From Dehalococcoidia bacterium (GTDB lineage: Bacteria; Chloroflexota; Dehalococcoidia; Dehalococcoidales; UBA1222), in assembly GCA_009776515.1 (NCBI GenBank), contig WRNP01000083.1:1-5203 (forward strand): a stretch of 5,203 bases of DNA, given 5' to 3'. Below are positions 1-5,203 of the stretch, piece by piece (the first letter of the stretch is position 1; every line of letters starts with the position of its first letter). A program made the position numbers and the translations under genes. The notes below the pieces were generated by a model, which was not told where the DNA came from, ran no database searches, and saw only the letters and a list, made by a program, of their open reading frames with translations.

Positions 1-1
1 C

Positions 2-970
2 TTCACCGGCTCGGCGGGTTACCTCATCATCACGCCCTGTGCTGCCATACTGGCCACCGACTCCCGATACGTTGAGCAGGCTGAGCGCCAAGCACCGGGT
101 TTTGAGCTCCGCCAAATAGCGGGCGAAGCTGCGACATGGCTACCGCAGGTGCTCTTGGAGTTGGGTATTCAGGAGCTTGTCTTTGAAGCCGACGATCTGA
201 GAGTGAGTCAGTATGACCAGATTAAGGATATCTTTGCCCGTTTGGGCACCAAGCTTATCTCCAGCAGAGGTCTGGTGGAAAAGCTTCGCGCGTTAAAAGA
301 GCCAGAAGAAGTCGAACTCATTACCCAGGCCGCCTCCCTCGCCGATGCCGCCATGGAGCACGCCGCCCGGGTCTTAAAACCCGGCCTGAGCGAGCTTGAC
401 CTAGGATGGGAGATAGAAAGTTATCTCCGCTCACACGGAAGCGAAGCACTACCCTTTGAGGTCATTGCGGCGGCGGGGCCGAACGCCGCCCTACCGCACG
501 CCCACCCCTCGGAAAGGCCTATCGGGCCAGGAGAGCCCGTGGTAATTGATATCGGAGCCTGCATAGGAGGCTATGCCAGCGACCTCACCCGCACCCTCTG
601 CGCAGGACGTCCGACGGCGGAACTTAAGAAGATCTATGCCCTCGTGCTTAGAGCCCAGGAGAACGCTGAGGCCATGATCAGCGCGGGTACGACCGGGAGC
701 GAGGCAGACGGCTTTGCCCGGAGCATCATCGCTGAGGCCAACTACGGCGGGCACTTCGGGCACGGACTGGGACATGGGCTGGGGTTGTTAACTCACGAAG
801 AGCCGCGCCTAGGTCCCGGCTCTCAAGACACCTTGCAAGACAACATGGTCTTCACTATTGAGCCCGGTATCTACGTGCCAGGCTGGGGCGGAGTACGCCT
901 GGAGGATACAGTAGTGATGAAAAATGGTAGAATTACCCCGCTATCCCGCTCGCGAAAGCAACTGAATTGA
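2..970 (+). CDS. M24-family Xaa-Pro aminopeptidase, 5'-truncated
   Basis: Cytoplasmic metallopeptidase predicted to release N-terminal residues preceding proline. The frame is already open at base 2, giving 322 visible residues ending in TGA; the true start lies upstream of the window. Residues 1-45 match the end of the creatinase N-terminal domain (FTGSAGYLIIT, then TDSRYVEQAE). The pita-bread catalytic domain follows. All five dinuclear-metal ligands are visible: D183 (VVIDIGA), D194 (SDLTRT), H258 (second His of HGLGHGLG), E287 (FTIEPG) and E301 (VRLEDT). The second-shell histidines H254 and H265 are also there, so the enzyme should be active. Family members are about 350-370 residues, so roughly 40 are missing. 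A GTG at 149 is a poor start because it would delete conserved N-domain sequence. The stop overlaps the next gene by 4 nt, making this the first visible operon member. Dipeptidase (prolidase) specificity cannot be excluded. Confidence 0.93.
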   Translation, partial: FTGSAGYLIITPCAAILATDSRYVEQAERQAPGFELRQIAGEAATWLPQVLLELGIQELVFEADDLRVSQYDQIKDIFARLGTKLISSRGLVEKLRALKEPEEVELITQAASLADAAMEHAARVLKPGLSELDLGWEIESYLRSHGSEALPFEVIAAAGPNAALPHAHPSERPIGPGEPVVIDIGACIGGYASDLTRTLCAGRPTAELKKIYALVLRAQENAEAMISAGTTGSEADGFARSIIAEANYGGHFGHGLGHGLGLLTHEEPRLGPGSQDTLQDNMVFTIEPGIYVPGWGGVRLEDTVVMKNGRITPLSRSRKQLN

Positions 971-1614
971 TTAAAATCGACCTTCATATCCACACCACCT
1001 ATTCAAACGATTCGGAGATATCCCCCGCACAACTCATCGCCCGTGCGCAGGAGGTGGGCCTCGGGGCAGTCGCTGTCGTAGATCACAACACCGCCGAGGG
1101 ATCCTTAAAGGTCGCCTCAATGTCACCGCCTTTTAAGGTAATCACTGGAGAAGAGATCCTCACCCCTGAGGGTGAAATCATTGGTTTATTTCTGAAAGAG
1201 ACAATCACACCGGGTGCATCGCCCGAGGAAACCATACGCCTCATCCATGCACAGGGCGGCCTAGCTTGTGTGCCACACCCTTTCGATCGCTACCGTTCAT
1301 CCGCTATGCAGAGAATAACCTTGGAGCGTATCGCTCACCTGCTCGACATCGTAGAAGTGGCCAACTCCCGCACTCTGCCTTTTCAGGACCTGTCCCGACC
1401 GGAGCAGTTCGCCACCAAACACACCAAGCCCATGGGGGCCGGCAGCGATGCCCATAATCCGGCAGAGGTAGGCTTGGCTTACGTAGAGACAGCAGACTTT
1501 GATAACTCGGAGGAATTCCTAAAGGCCCTCTCCCAGGGCCACATTCACTATTACAAAGCTAGCACTGGGGCCATGGCCGGACGGATGGCCCGCAAGCTGA
1601 TAGGCAAGCATTGA
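967..1614 (+). CDS. PHP-domain metal-dependent phosphoesterase
   Basis: Predicted 215-residue cytoplasmic phosphoesterase of the PHP superfamily, which hydrolyses phosphate esters at a multi-metal centre. Visible metal-site motifs are H7-x-H9 (DLHIHTTYS), D39-H40 (VVDHNT), E62/E63 (ITGEEI), H104 (CVPHPFD), N133 (EVANSR) and D161-x-H163 (GAGSDAH), so the full ligand set appears present. It is shorter than the roughly 280-residue TrpH/YciV nucleoside-bisphosphate phosphatases and lacks their inserted helical domain. It also has no polymerase or histidinol-phosphatase features. The start is TTG at 967, inside the upstream stop (TTGA, 4-nt overlap). No ATG or GTG is available before the HxH motif, and no strong Shine-Dalgarno is seen, which fits translational coupling. 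The substrate is unknown; the neighbouring formyltransferase, HAD and kinase genes suggest a phosphorylated small metabolite. Confidence 0.9.
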   Translation: MIKIDLHIHTTYSNDSEISPAQLIARAQEVGLGAVAVVDHNTAEGSLKVASMSPPFKVITGEEILTPEGEIIGLFLKETITPGASPEETIRLIHAQGGLACVPHPFDRYRSSAMQRITLERIAHLLDIVEVANSRTLPFQDLSRPEQFATKHTKPMGAGSDAHNPAEVGLAYVETADFDNSEEFLKALSQGHIHYYKASTGAMAGRMARKLIGKH

Positions 1615-2420
1615 TGTACCATCTCGGCTGGTTTTCCACTGGGCGGGATGAAGCAGCACAAGGGCTTCTCGGCACCGTTTGCGCGGCAATAGAGGGCGGC
1701 ACTATCAAAGCCCAGATAGATTTTGTTTTCCTAAGCCGCGTCCCTGGCGAAAGTTCCGAAAGTGACCGCTTTATTGAACTTGCGAGAAGCTATGGCCTGC
1801 CCTTGATATGTTATTCTTACCAAGCCTATAAGTCCGGCCGTACGGACAAGGGCGCATCCGGCCTCCCCGAGTGGCGCTTAGATTACGACCGAGAAGTCAT
1901 GGCTCGCCTTAAGGCTTTCACCCCCGATATCTGCGTAATGGCAGGATACATGCTCATCGTGGGGCCCGAGATGTGCCACGCATACAATCTCATTAACCTT
2001 CATCCCGCCGCTCCCGGCGGGCCTACGGGAAGCTGGCAGGAAGTCATCTGGCAACTCATCGAAGGGCGCGCCGCATCAACCGGGGTGATGATGCACCTGG
2101 TAACACCTGAGCTTGACCGCGGACCGACAGTGAGTTATTGCACCTTTTCACTGCGCAGCGCGCCTTTCGACCTCCTCTGGCAAACACTGTCAGGCGCTGA
2201 TACCGCACGTCTTAGGCAGATTGATGGCGAGCAGAATACGCTCTTCCGCGCCATCCGAGAGCACGGTTTGCGGCGCGAGTTCCCCCTTATCTTGTCCACC
2301 ATCCGAGCTTTCAGTGAGGGGCGCGTTAGGATATCACGCGGGCAAGTGGTTAACGCCTGCGGCCAAGCCATTCCAGGCTATGACCTGACGGGTGAGATAG
2401 ACCAAGCAATCGAAGAGTAA
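1614..2420 (+). CDS. PurN-like formyltransferase family protein
   Basis: Predicted enzyme of the formyltransferase fold, which normally uses 10-formyl-tetrahydrofolate to formylate an amine. It has 268 residues from ATG 1614, which shares one base with the preceding stop (TGATG); an in-frame TTG at 1611 would add one residue. The catalytic set known from PurN is visible: N128 and H130 in INLHPAAPGG, and D168 in TPELDRGP. VMAGYMLIVGP precedes it, as in the LAGxMRIL strand of PurN. The N-terminal loop reads FSTGRDEAAQGLL where PurN has SGxGSNLQ, so the segment that holds the ribotide phosphate differs. PurN is about 210 residues; this protein carries some 65-80 extra C-terminal residues of unknown role. 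It could be annotated as phosphoribosylglycinamide formyltransferase, but the altered loop and the company of phosphatases and a kinase rather than pur genes argue for another acceptor. Confidence 0.85.
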   Translation: MYHLGWFSTGRDEAAQGLLGTVCAAIEGGTIKAQIDFVFLSRVPGESSESDRFIELARSYGLPLICYSYQAYKSGRTDKGASGLPEWRLDYDREVMARLKAFTPDICVMAGYMLIVGPEMCHAYNLINLHPAAPGGPTGSWQEVIWQLIEGRAASTGVMMHLVTPELDRGPTVSYCTFSLRSAPFDLLWQTLSGADTARLRQIDGEQNTLFRAIREHGLRREFPLILSTIRAFSEGRVRISRGQVVNACGQAIPGYDLTGEIDQAIEE

Positions 2421-2433
2421 GCCACAGGGGCTC

Positions 2434-2439
2434 AGGAGA
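2434..2439 (+). promoter_or_regulatory. Shine-Dalgarno (AGGAGA) that places the HAD gene start at ATC 2445
   Basis: AGGAGA lies in the 24-nt gap after the formyltransferase stop. Six nucleotides separate the AGGAG core from the ATC at 2445, an ideal spacing. The first in-frame ATG (2511) is over 70 nt away and no comparable site precedes it. This ribosome binding site is the main evidence for the non-canonical start of the next gene. Confidence 0.75.
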
Positions 2440-2444
2440 CCGCT

Positions 2445-3437
2445 ATCAATCACTACATCTGTTTCGACCTGGAAGGGCCGCTTACGCCGCAGGATAATGC
2501 CTACGACCTCATGAGCCTTATCCCGCAGGGCGGGCATCTATTTGAGATCATCAGCCGCTATGATGACTTGCTGGCTATGCAAGGCCAAGACGACTACGAA
2601 CCGGGCGACACCCTAGCCTTGATCGTACCTTTTCTGATACGACATGGACTTAAAGAAGCTGATATCATCCGGCTTGCCCGCGGGGCTACCTTGACCAGGG
2701 GCGCAGGCAAACTCATCCGTTGCCTGATGGGTCAAGGGTGGCATATATTTTGCATCACCACCACCTACCAGCAGTACGCCTTTCACGTCACACAGAGGGT
2801 TGGCATCCCCCATTCTCACGTGGCGGCCACCGCTTTCCCGCTAGATCAGTTCCACCAAACCTTGAGCGCAGAAGTCGCCAATTCCCTGGCGCATATGGAA
2901 CACCAGGTCTTGTCTCTGGCAAGCCCTGGTGATGACCAAGCCATCAAACAGTGTCTGGATGATTTTTTCTGGACCCGCTTGCCGCAGACGGCCCTGGGGC
3001 AGCTGATTAAACAGGTAAAGCCGGTAGGTGGGCGGCGCAAGCTTTTGGCCTTGGAGCAGTTCTGCGAGCTACACGGCGCAAGCTTGGGCGAGTTTGCCGT
3101 GGTGGGTGATAGCATCACCGACTTCAGCATGCTGAGAGCAGTGCGTGACGCAGGAGGACTAGCAATCGCTTTCAACGCCAATCAATATGCTCTGCCGCAT
3201 GCCACAGTGAGCCTGGCTTCCACCCACCTCTCTAGCCTCTCTCCGATACTGGCAGCCTGGCAAAGCGGTACGCTTGATGATGTGAAGGCGCTGGTAAAAC
3301 AAAAAGAGGCGTCTGGCCCCTGCGGTGAGCGTGAACATTTCCATTGGCTTATAGGCAAGACCGATCTTGAAGAAATCATCGCTACCTCACAGCATATGCG
3401 GCGGTTGGTGCGGGAAAAGGCGGGGGAATTGGGCTAG
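2445..3437 (+). CDS. HAD-superfamily phosphatase/phosphotransferase with DLEGP motif, probable ATC start
   Basis: Predicted soluble HAD hydrolase of 330 residues. Motif I is ICFDLEGPLTPQDNAYDL, with nucleophile D8 and Glu (E10) where most HAD phosphatases have Asp. From memory, ThrH (phosphoserine phosphatase / homoserine phosphotransferase) also has DLEG, and a methanogen family that includes EhaR has a similar D-x-EGP..DNA signature. Motif II is the Thr run in CITTTYQQYA (104-112), the motif III lysine is probably K199 (GGRRK), and motif IV is GDSITD (221-226). Residues 25-100 probably form the cap. The first in-frame ATG (2511, residue 23) would remove the nucleophile, and no ATG, GTG or TTG exists in frame between the preceding stop and motif I. 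ATC 2445 sits 6 nt after AGGAG and is the best start; a sequence error or mutation of ATG is possible. The gene ends directly against the kinase start. The substrate is unknown. Confidence 0.85.
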   Translation: MNHYICFDLEGPLTPQDNAYDLMSLIPQGGHLFEIISRYDDLLAMQGQDDYEPGDTLALIVPFLIRHGLKEADIIRLARGATLTRGAGKLIRCLMGQGWHIFCITTTYQQYAFHVTQRVGIPHSHVAATAFPLDQFHQTLSAEVANSLAHMEHQVLSLASPGDDQAIKQCLDDFFWTRLPQTALGQLIKQVKPVGGRRKLLALEQFCELHGASLGEFAVVGDSITDFSMLRAVRDAGGLAIAFNANQYALPHATVSLASTHLSSLSPILAAWQSGTLDDVKALVKQKEASGPCGEREHFHWLIGKTDLEEIIATSQHMRRLVREKAGELG

Positions 3438-4430
3438 ATGTCAGAGTCATTAATCATTGGACTTGGGGCACTCAATGCTGACCGCATCTACCGGGTCAAG
3501 GAGTTGCGGCCAGACGGCGAGACAACCATTGAAAGCGCCGAGGTATACCCCGGAGGCTCTGCAGCCAATACCATCTACGGACTGGCCCGTCTCGGGATGG
3601 CCACCGCATTCTGCGGGGCAGTCGGCAACGACAGATATGGACGACTGATGCTGTCCGACCTCCGCAAGGTTGGCACCGATATCAGCCACATTGTGCGCAA
3701 GCCAGAGATCGAATCGGGGGCAGTTATCTGCCTCAGTGCCGGACCTGAGCGCACGCTTTATGTCATGCCCGGGGCCAACAACAAGCTCTCGCCTGAGGAT
3801 ATTGACCGGACATACCTGGCCCGTGCCAATTGGCTACACCTATCCTCTTTTGCAGGCGATGCCCAATTTGTCTTGACTCAGGAAATCGTAGCTTCACTGC
3901 CAAGGAGCATTAAGTTAAGCTTTTCACCAGGAGAGTTTTATGCAAAGCGTGGGCTTGCAGAATTGAGACCCCTGCTCGAGCGCACGGACATCCTTTTCCT
4001 CAACCGCTATGAAGCAAGGCTCCTTACTGGGCAGTCTTTCACTGCCGGTGCGCTAAGCTGTATCGGTATCGGTTGCCGGATAGTGGTTATAACACTGGGC
4101 CGAGGCCTTGTCAGGCGAGGGGTGCGCGTTGTAGCCTACGTCAACAATGGCGGTAAGGCAACCTGGGTATACGCTGACACAGCCAATGACATAGCTGTTG
4201 CCGATACCACTGGGGCAGGCGATGCTTTCGCCTCCGGTTTCCTATTCGGCGCTATCACTAGACAGACAACCGCCAAGTGCGGGGAGTATGGCCATGCCTC
4301 TGCTCGCCTAAGCCTTGGTGCTTGCGGCGCAAGAAAAGGGCTTCCCACCCAGAACCAACTCATAAGAGAGCACCGCCGACTTTACGGGCAATCTAATGTC
4401 ATAGGCAAGTGCCATATGTCTCCTGTTTAA
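3438..4430 (+). CDS. PfkB-family carbohydrate/nucleoside kinase
   Basis: Predicted cytoplasmic ATP-dependent kinase of the ribokinase/PfkB fold, 330 residues, within the usual 300-340 range. Signature 1 is YPGGSAANTIYGLARLG (37-53), the glycine-rich substrate-side motif, with D15 (NADRIYRV) where ribokinases contact the sugar. The N-x-x-E motif is N189-E192 (LNRYEA), involved in Mg/phosphate binding. Signature 2 is DTTGAGDAFASGF (256-268), forming the anion hole, with D262 as catalytic base. The ATP-site strand VVITLG is at 216-221. All catalytic elements are intact. ATG 3438 follows the upstream TAG without a gap, so translation is probably coupled; the nearby GGGGG is a weak, distant ribosome binding site. 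It is the last gene of the operon. Ribokinase, fructokinase and adenosine/nucleoside-kinase-like specificities cannot be told apart from sequence alone. Confidence 0.92.
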   Translation: MSESLIIGLGALNADRIYRVKELRPDGETTIESAEVYPGGSAANTIYGLARLGMATAFCGAVGNDRYGRLMLSDLRKVGTDISHIVRKPEIESGAVICLSAGPERTLYVMPGANNKLSPEDIDRTYLARANWLHLSSFAGDAQFVLTQEIVASLPRSIKLSFSPGEFYAKRGLAELRPLLERTDILFLNRYEARLLTGQSFTAGALSCIGIGCRIVVITLGRGLVRRGVRVVAYVNNGGKATWVYADTANDIAVADTTGAGDAFASGFLFGAITRQTTAKCGEYGHASARLSLGACGARKGLPTQNQLIREHRRLYGQSNVIGKCHMSPV

Positions 4431-4441
4431 TTATCCCAAGA

Positions 4442-4453
4442 GCATACATCTCA
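4442..4453 (+). repeat. 12-bp direct repeat GCATACATCTCA, copy 1
   Basis: Identical 12-mer to the one at 4610-4621, with copy starts 168 bp apart. It lies just after the kinase stop. The core GCATAC recurs at 4817-4822 and 4975-4980 in the same orientation. Its role is unknown; it could be a protein-binding site or the trace of a duplication. Confidence 0.5.
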
Positions 4454-4507
4454 CAGTTCAACAATCGTAGCATAGCTTTAGACCAGACTCATTTTTGATG
4501 GGCCCCT

Positions 4508-4618
4508 CTACCCATAATGGTCCTTGCCAACGAAGTCTTTTTCCGCAAAAGGAATGATATTATGGTAAATGAATTCTTCAACGTTCTCAGAGATAATCGC
4601 TGGTTTTTGGCATACATC
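4508..4618 (-). pseudogene. Possible decayed protein-coding fragment
   Basis: On the minus strand, 36 codons lie between an upstream TGA (4619-4621) and a TAG (4508-4510). The translation contains IISENVEEFIYHNIIPFAE followed by KDFVGKDHYG, which has the composition of real protein (alternating hydrophobic and acidic residues, few rare residues). There is no ATG, GTG or TTG start and no ribosome binding site, so if coding it is a remnant, perhaps the C-terminus of a lost gene. I do not recognise the family. A chance open stretch of this length is common, so confidence is low. Confidence 0.2.
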
Positions 4619-4621
4619 TCA
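4610..4621 (+). repeat. 12-bp direct repeat GCATACATCTCA, copy 2
   Basis: Second identical copy of the 12-mer at 4442-4453. It ends 5 nt before the -35 hexamer of the predicted promoter, a position where an activator or repressor could bind. Confidence 0.5.
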
Positions 4622-4626
4622 AATGC

Positions 4627-4655
4627 TTGACACCGTACCGGTAAAGTGCTAGTGT
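4627..4655 (+). promoter_or_regulatory. Probable sigma-70 promoter with extended -10
   Basis: A perfect -35 TTGACA (4627-4632) is followed by a 17-nt spacer and TAGTGT (4650-4655) as -10, with an upstream TGC giving an extended -10 (TGC-TAGTGT). The -10 matches consensus at only three of six positions, offset by the ideal spacer, the TG extension and the perfect -35. Transcription would begin near 4661-4663 and run toward the hairpin region and tatA. It would make either a separate small RNA or a tatA leader of about 420 nt. Confidence 0.5.
4631..4648. promoter_or_regulatory. Dyad-symmetric possible operator inside the promoter spacer
   Basis: CAC-NN-TACCGGTA-NN-GTG is an 18-bp dyad with 14 symmetric positions, centred between the -35 and -10 hexamers. 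Protein bound here would occlude or remodel the promoter, as with many repressors. No regulator gene is visible in the window. Confidence 0.35.
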
Positions 4656-4739
4656 TACTTCAATTGGCATTGTTGATTTGCTTACCCGGGAGGTTCTAGA
4701 GTAGCGAACACAGACTAATTGACCGGCCAGAGCGGCGCG

Positions 4740-4799
4740 GATGCAGGGAAAATATCCCGACTCGTCGGGATAGAAGGGAAGGAATCCCGTCTCCGCATC
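4740..4799 (+). ncRNA. Candidate structured RNA segment with competing hairpins
   Basis: A closing helix GATGC (4740-4744) with GCATC (4795-4799) encloses two alternative folds. In fold A, an 8-bp perfect helix joins 4753-4760 to 4765-4772 around the loop CTCG; a small GGGA/TCCC hairpin (4776-4779 with 4785-4788) can form beside it. In fold B, CGGGAT 4766-4771 instead pairs with ATCCCG 4784-4789. The two folds exclude each other. The segment lies about 80 nt downstream of the predicted start of transcription. I compared it by eye with common riboswitches, T-box, RNase P, tmRNA and SRP RNA and saw no match. It may instead be a dispersed palindromic repeat at DNA level. Confidence 0.3.
4753..4772. 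repeat. Perfect 8-bp inverted repeat around CTCG
   Basis: TATCCCGA and TCGGGATA flank the 4-nt loop CTCG without mismatch. No T-run follows, so it is not a typical intrinsic terminator. Short palindromes of this TCCCGA-type sequence can be dispersed in genomes as REP-like elements; only one copy is in this window. Confidence 0.6.
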
Positions 4800-5072
4800 G
4801 GCTAAGAGGGATTACTGCATACCCCAAACTTTTAAGTCGCTTTCGCAGGTGGTCAAAAATATGTTCAGTTGCTTAAAACAAACGCCTGGGGCGGATAGGG
4901 ATCAACATCGGTCATCTGTGTATGCCGTGCCCGATATTGGTTGGGGTTACGGTTATGTTTGTTTTCTCCTGCTAGCATACCTCGCTACCATTAAGCCTTT
5001 AGCCCCCCGTATGCCTTTTATCCGCCGCCCCAATCCGCAGTCGACGTATTTATGCACGAGATTGCCTCAGAT

Positions 5073-5077
5073 AGGAG
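5073..5077 (+). promoter_or_regulatory. tatA Shine-Dalgarno (AGGAG)
   Basis: AGGAG lies 7 nt before ATG 5085, optimal spacing, and fixes the start of the Tat gene. Confidence 0.85.
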
Positions 5078-5084
5078 TTGTCGC

Positions 5085-5203
5085 ATGAAACTTGGTCCAT
5101 TAGAGATCGTCCTTATCCTGGTCGTCATCCTGGTTATCTTTGGCGTAGGCAAGCTCCCGCAGGTCGGGTCTGCGCTCGGCAAGAGCATCCGGGCTTTCAA
5201 GGA
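5085..5203 (+). CDS. tatA: TatA/E-family twin-arginine translocase subunit, 3'-truncated
   Basis: First 39 residues of a small membrane protein that builds the pore or membrane-weakening part of the Tat system, which exports folded proteins carrying twin-arginine signals. After a short N-terminus (MKLGPLE) comes one hydrophobic segment (residues 8-22), then the family hinge F19-G20 and the start of an amphipathic helix (KLPQVGSALGKSIRAFK). This order is diagnostic for TatA/TatE/TatB. The GPLEI start with the FGVGKLP hinge fits TatA/E better than TatB, which usually has Glu in the first helix near position 8 and a GP hinge. The frame is open at the window edge; a complete protein would be about 60-90 residues. 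It is separated from the upstream operon by over 650 bases and is probably transcribed independently. The strong ribosome binding site at 5073-5077 supports this start. Confidence 0.93.
   Translation, partial: MKLGPLEIVLILVVILVIFGVGKLPQVGSALGKSIRAFK

Larger units (their letters stand above)
4431..5084. other. Long non-coding region between the kinase and tatA
   Basis: These 654 bases show no convincing gene on either strand and look less GC-rich than the flanking operon. A GTG-started + frame at 4849-5088 (79 codons) has no usable Shine-Dalgarno and no family-like sequence. No hairpin followed by a T-run was found after the kinase stop, so the operon's termination point is unclear. ATGGG/CCCAT (4498-4502 with 4511-4515) can pair, but no T-tract follows on either strand. 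The recognisable contents are listed separately: repeats, a promoter with a dyad, a region of competing hairpins and a minus-strand coding-like fragment. Confidence 0.7.

Noticed and set aside
149..970. Aminopeptidase beginning at GTG 149
   Set aside because: Codons 1-49 upstream encode conserved creatinase N-domain sequence, so the gene runs off the 5' edge of the window.
2846..3181. 111-codon minus-strand open frame inside the HAD gene, and other minus-strand frames within the operon
   Set aside because: They lie antisense to genes with clear catalytic motifs, carry Ser/Arg/Cys-rich shadow composition and have no domain signal.
2511..3437. HAD gene starting at the first ATG (308 residues)
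   Set aside because: This start removes motif I with the catalytic aspartate and lacks a ribosome binding site; the frame clearly continues upstream with conserved sequence.
4498..4515. ATGGG/CCCAT hairpin after the kinase as a terminator
   Set aside because: Only a 5-bp stem with an 8-nt loop and no T-run after it on either strand; the TTTTT tract lies on the 5' side.
4740..4830. T-box, SRP RNA or RNase P-like RNA
   Set aside because: The T-box GGGTGGNACC sequence, the SRP GGAA-loop context and the RNase P GAGGAAAGTCC core are all absent; only superficial GGGAAGGAATCCC similarity was seen.
4970..4978. TGC-TAGCAT as an extended -10 for tatA
   Set aside because: No acceptable -35 hexamer at 16-18 nt upstream (the 17-nt position reads CGGTTA); the match is too weak to call.
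4849..5088. 79-codon + strand frame starting at GTG and overlapping the tatA start by ATGA
   Set aside because: No correctly spaced Shine-Dalgarno before the GTG, no recognisable domain, and a residue composition (scattered Pro, Arg, Cys and Tyr) not like a soluble or membrane protein family. The 4-nt overlap looks coincidental because tatA has its own strong ribosome binding site.

Overview
The window looks like part of a chromosome from a free-living bacterium of moderate GC content. It carries a compact five-gene operon on the + strand (2-4430), a 654-base non-coding region (4431-5084), and the start of a twin-arginine translocation gene (5085 onward). The TatA N-terminus and the style of the operon proteins remind me of Chloroflexota, possibly uncultured Dehalococcoidia. 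That is recall of protein style, not a search result, and I hold it at about 50 %.

Operon. Gene 1 (5'-truncated) is an M24 Xaa-Pro-type aminopeptidase with all five metal ligands. Gene 2 is a 215-residue PHP-domain metallophosphoesterase starting at TTG. Gene 3 is a PurN-like formyltransferase that keeps the Asn-His-Asp catalytic set but not the usual GSN phosphate loop. Gene 4 is a HAD hydrolase or phosphotransferase with a DLEGP-type motif I. Gene 5 is a PfkB-family sugar or nucleoside kinase. The junctions are 4-nt overlap, 1-nt (or 4-nt) overlap, 24-nt gap with a strong Shine-Dalgarno, and direct abutment, so translation is probably coupled throughout. Two predicted phosphate-removing enzymes, a one-carbon transferase and a phosphate-adding enzyme suggest metabolism of a phosphorylated sugar, nucleoside or nucleotide-like compound. 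The substrate cannot be read from the sequence.

The clearest annotation trap is gene 4. The first in-frame ATG (2511) lies downstream of the HAD catalytic aspartate. The real start must be further 5', and the only candidate with a well-placed ribosome binding site is a non-canonical ATC at 2445.

Non-coding region. Between the kinase and tatA I see no convincing gene. It contains a plausible promoter (TTGACA, 17-nt spacer, extended -10) whose spacer holds a dyad-symmetric possible operator. Downstream is a GC-rich segment in which one CGGGAT can pair with either of two flanking ATCCCG copies, giving two mutually exclusive hairpins. There is also a repeated GCATAC motif (twice as an identical 12-mer) and a short minus-strand stretch that reads like a decayed protein fragment. 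This could be an ncRNA or a long tatA leader. No recognised RNA family was matched by eye.
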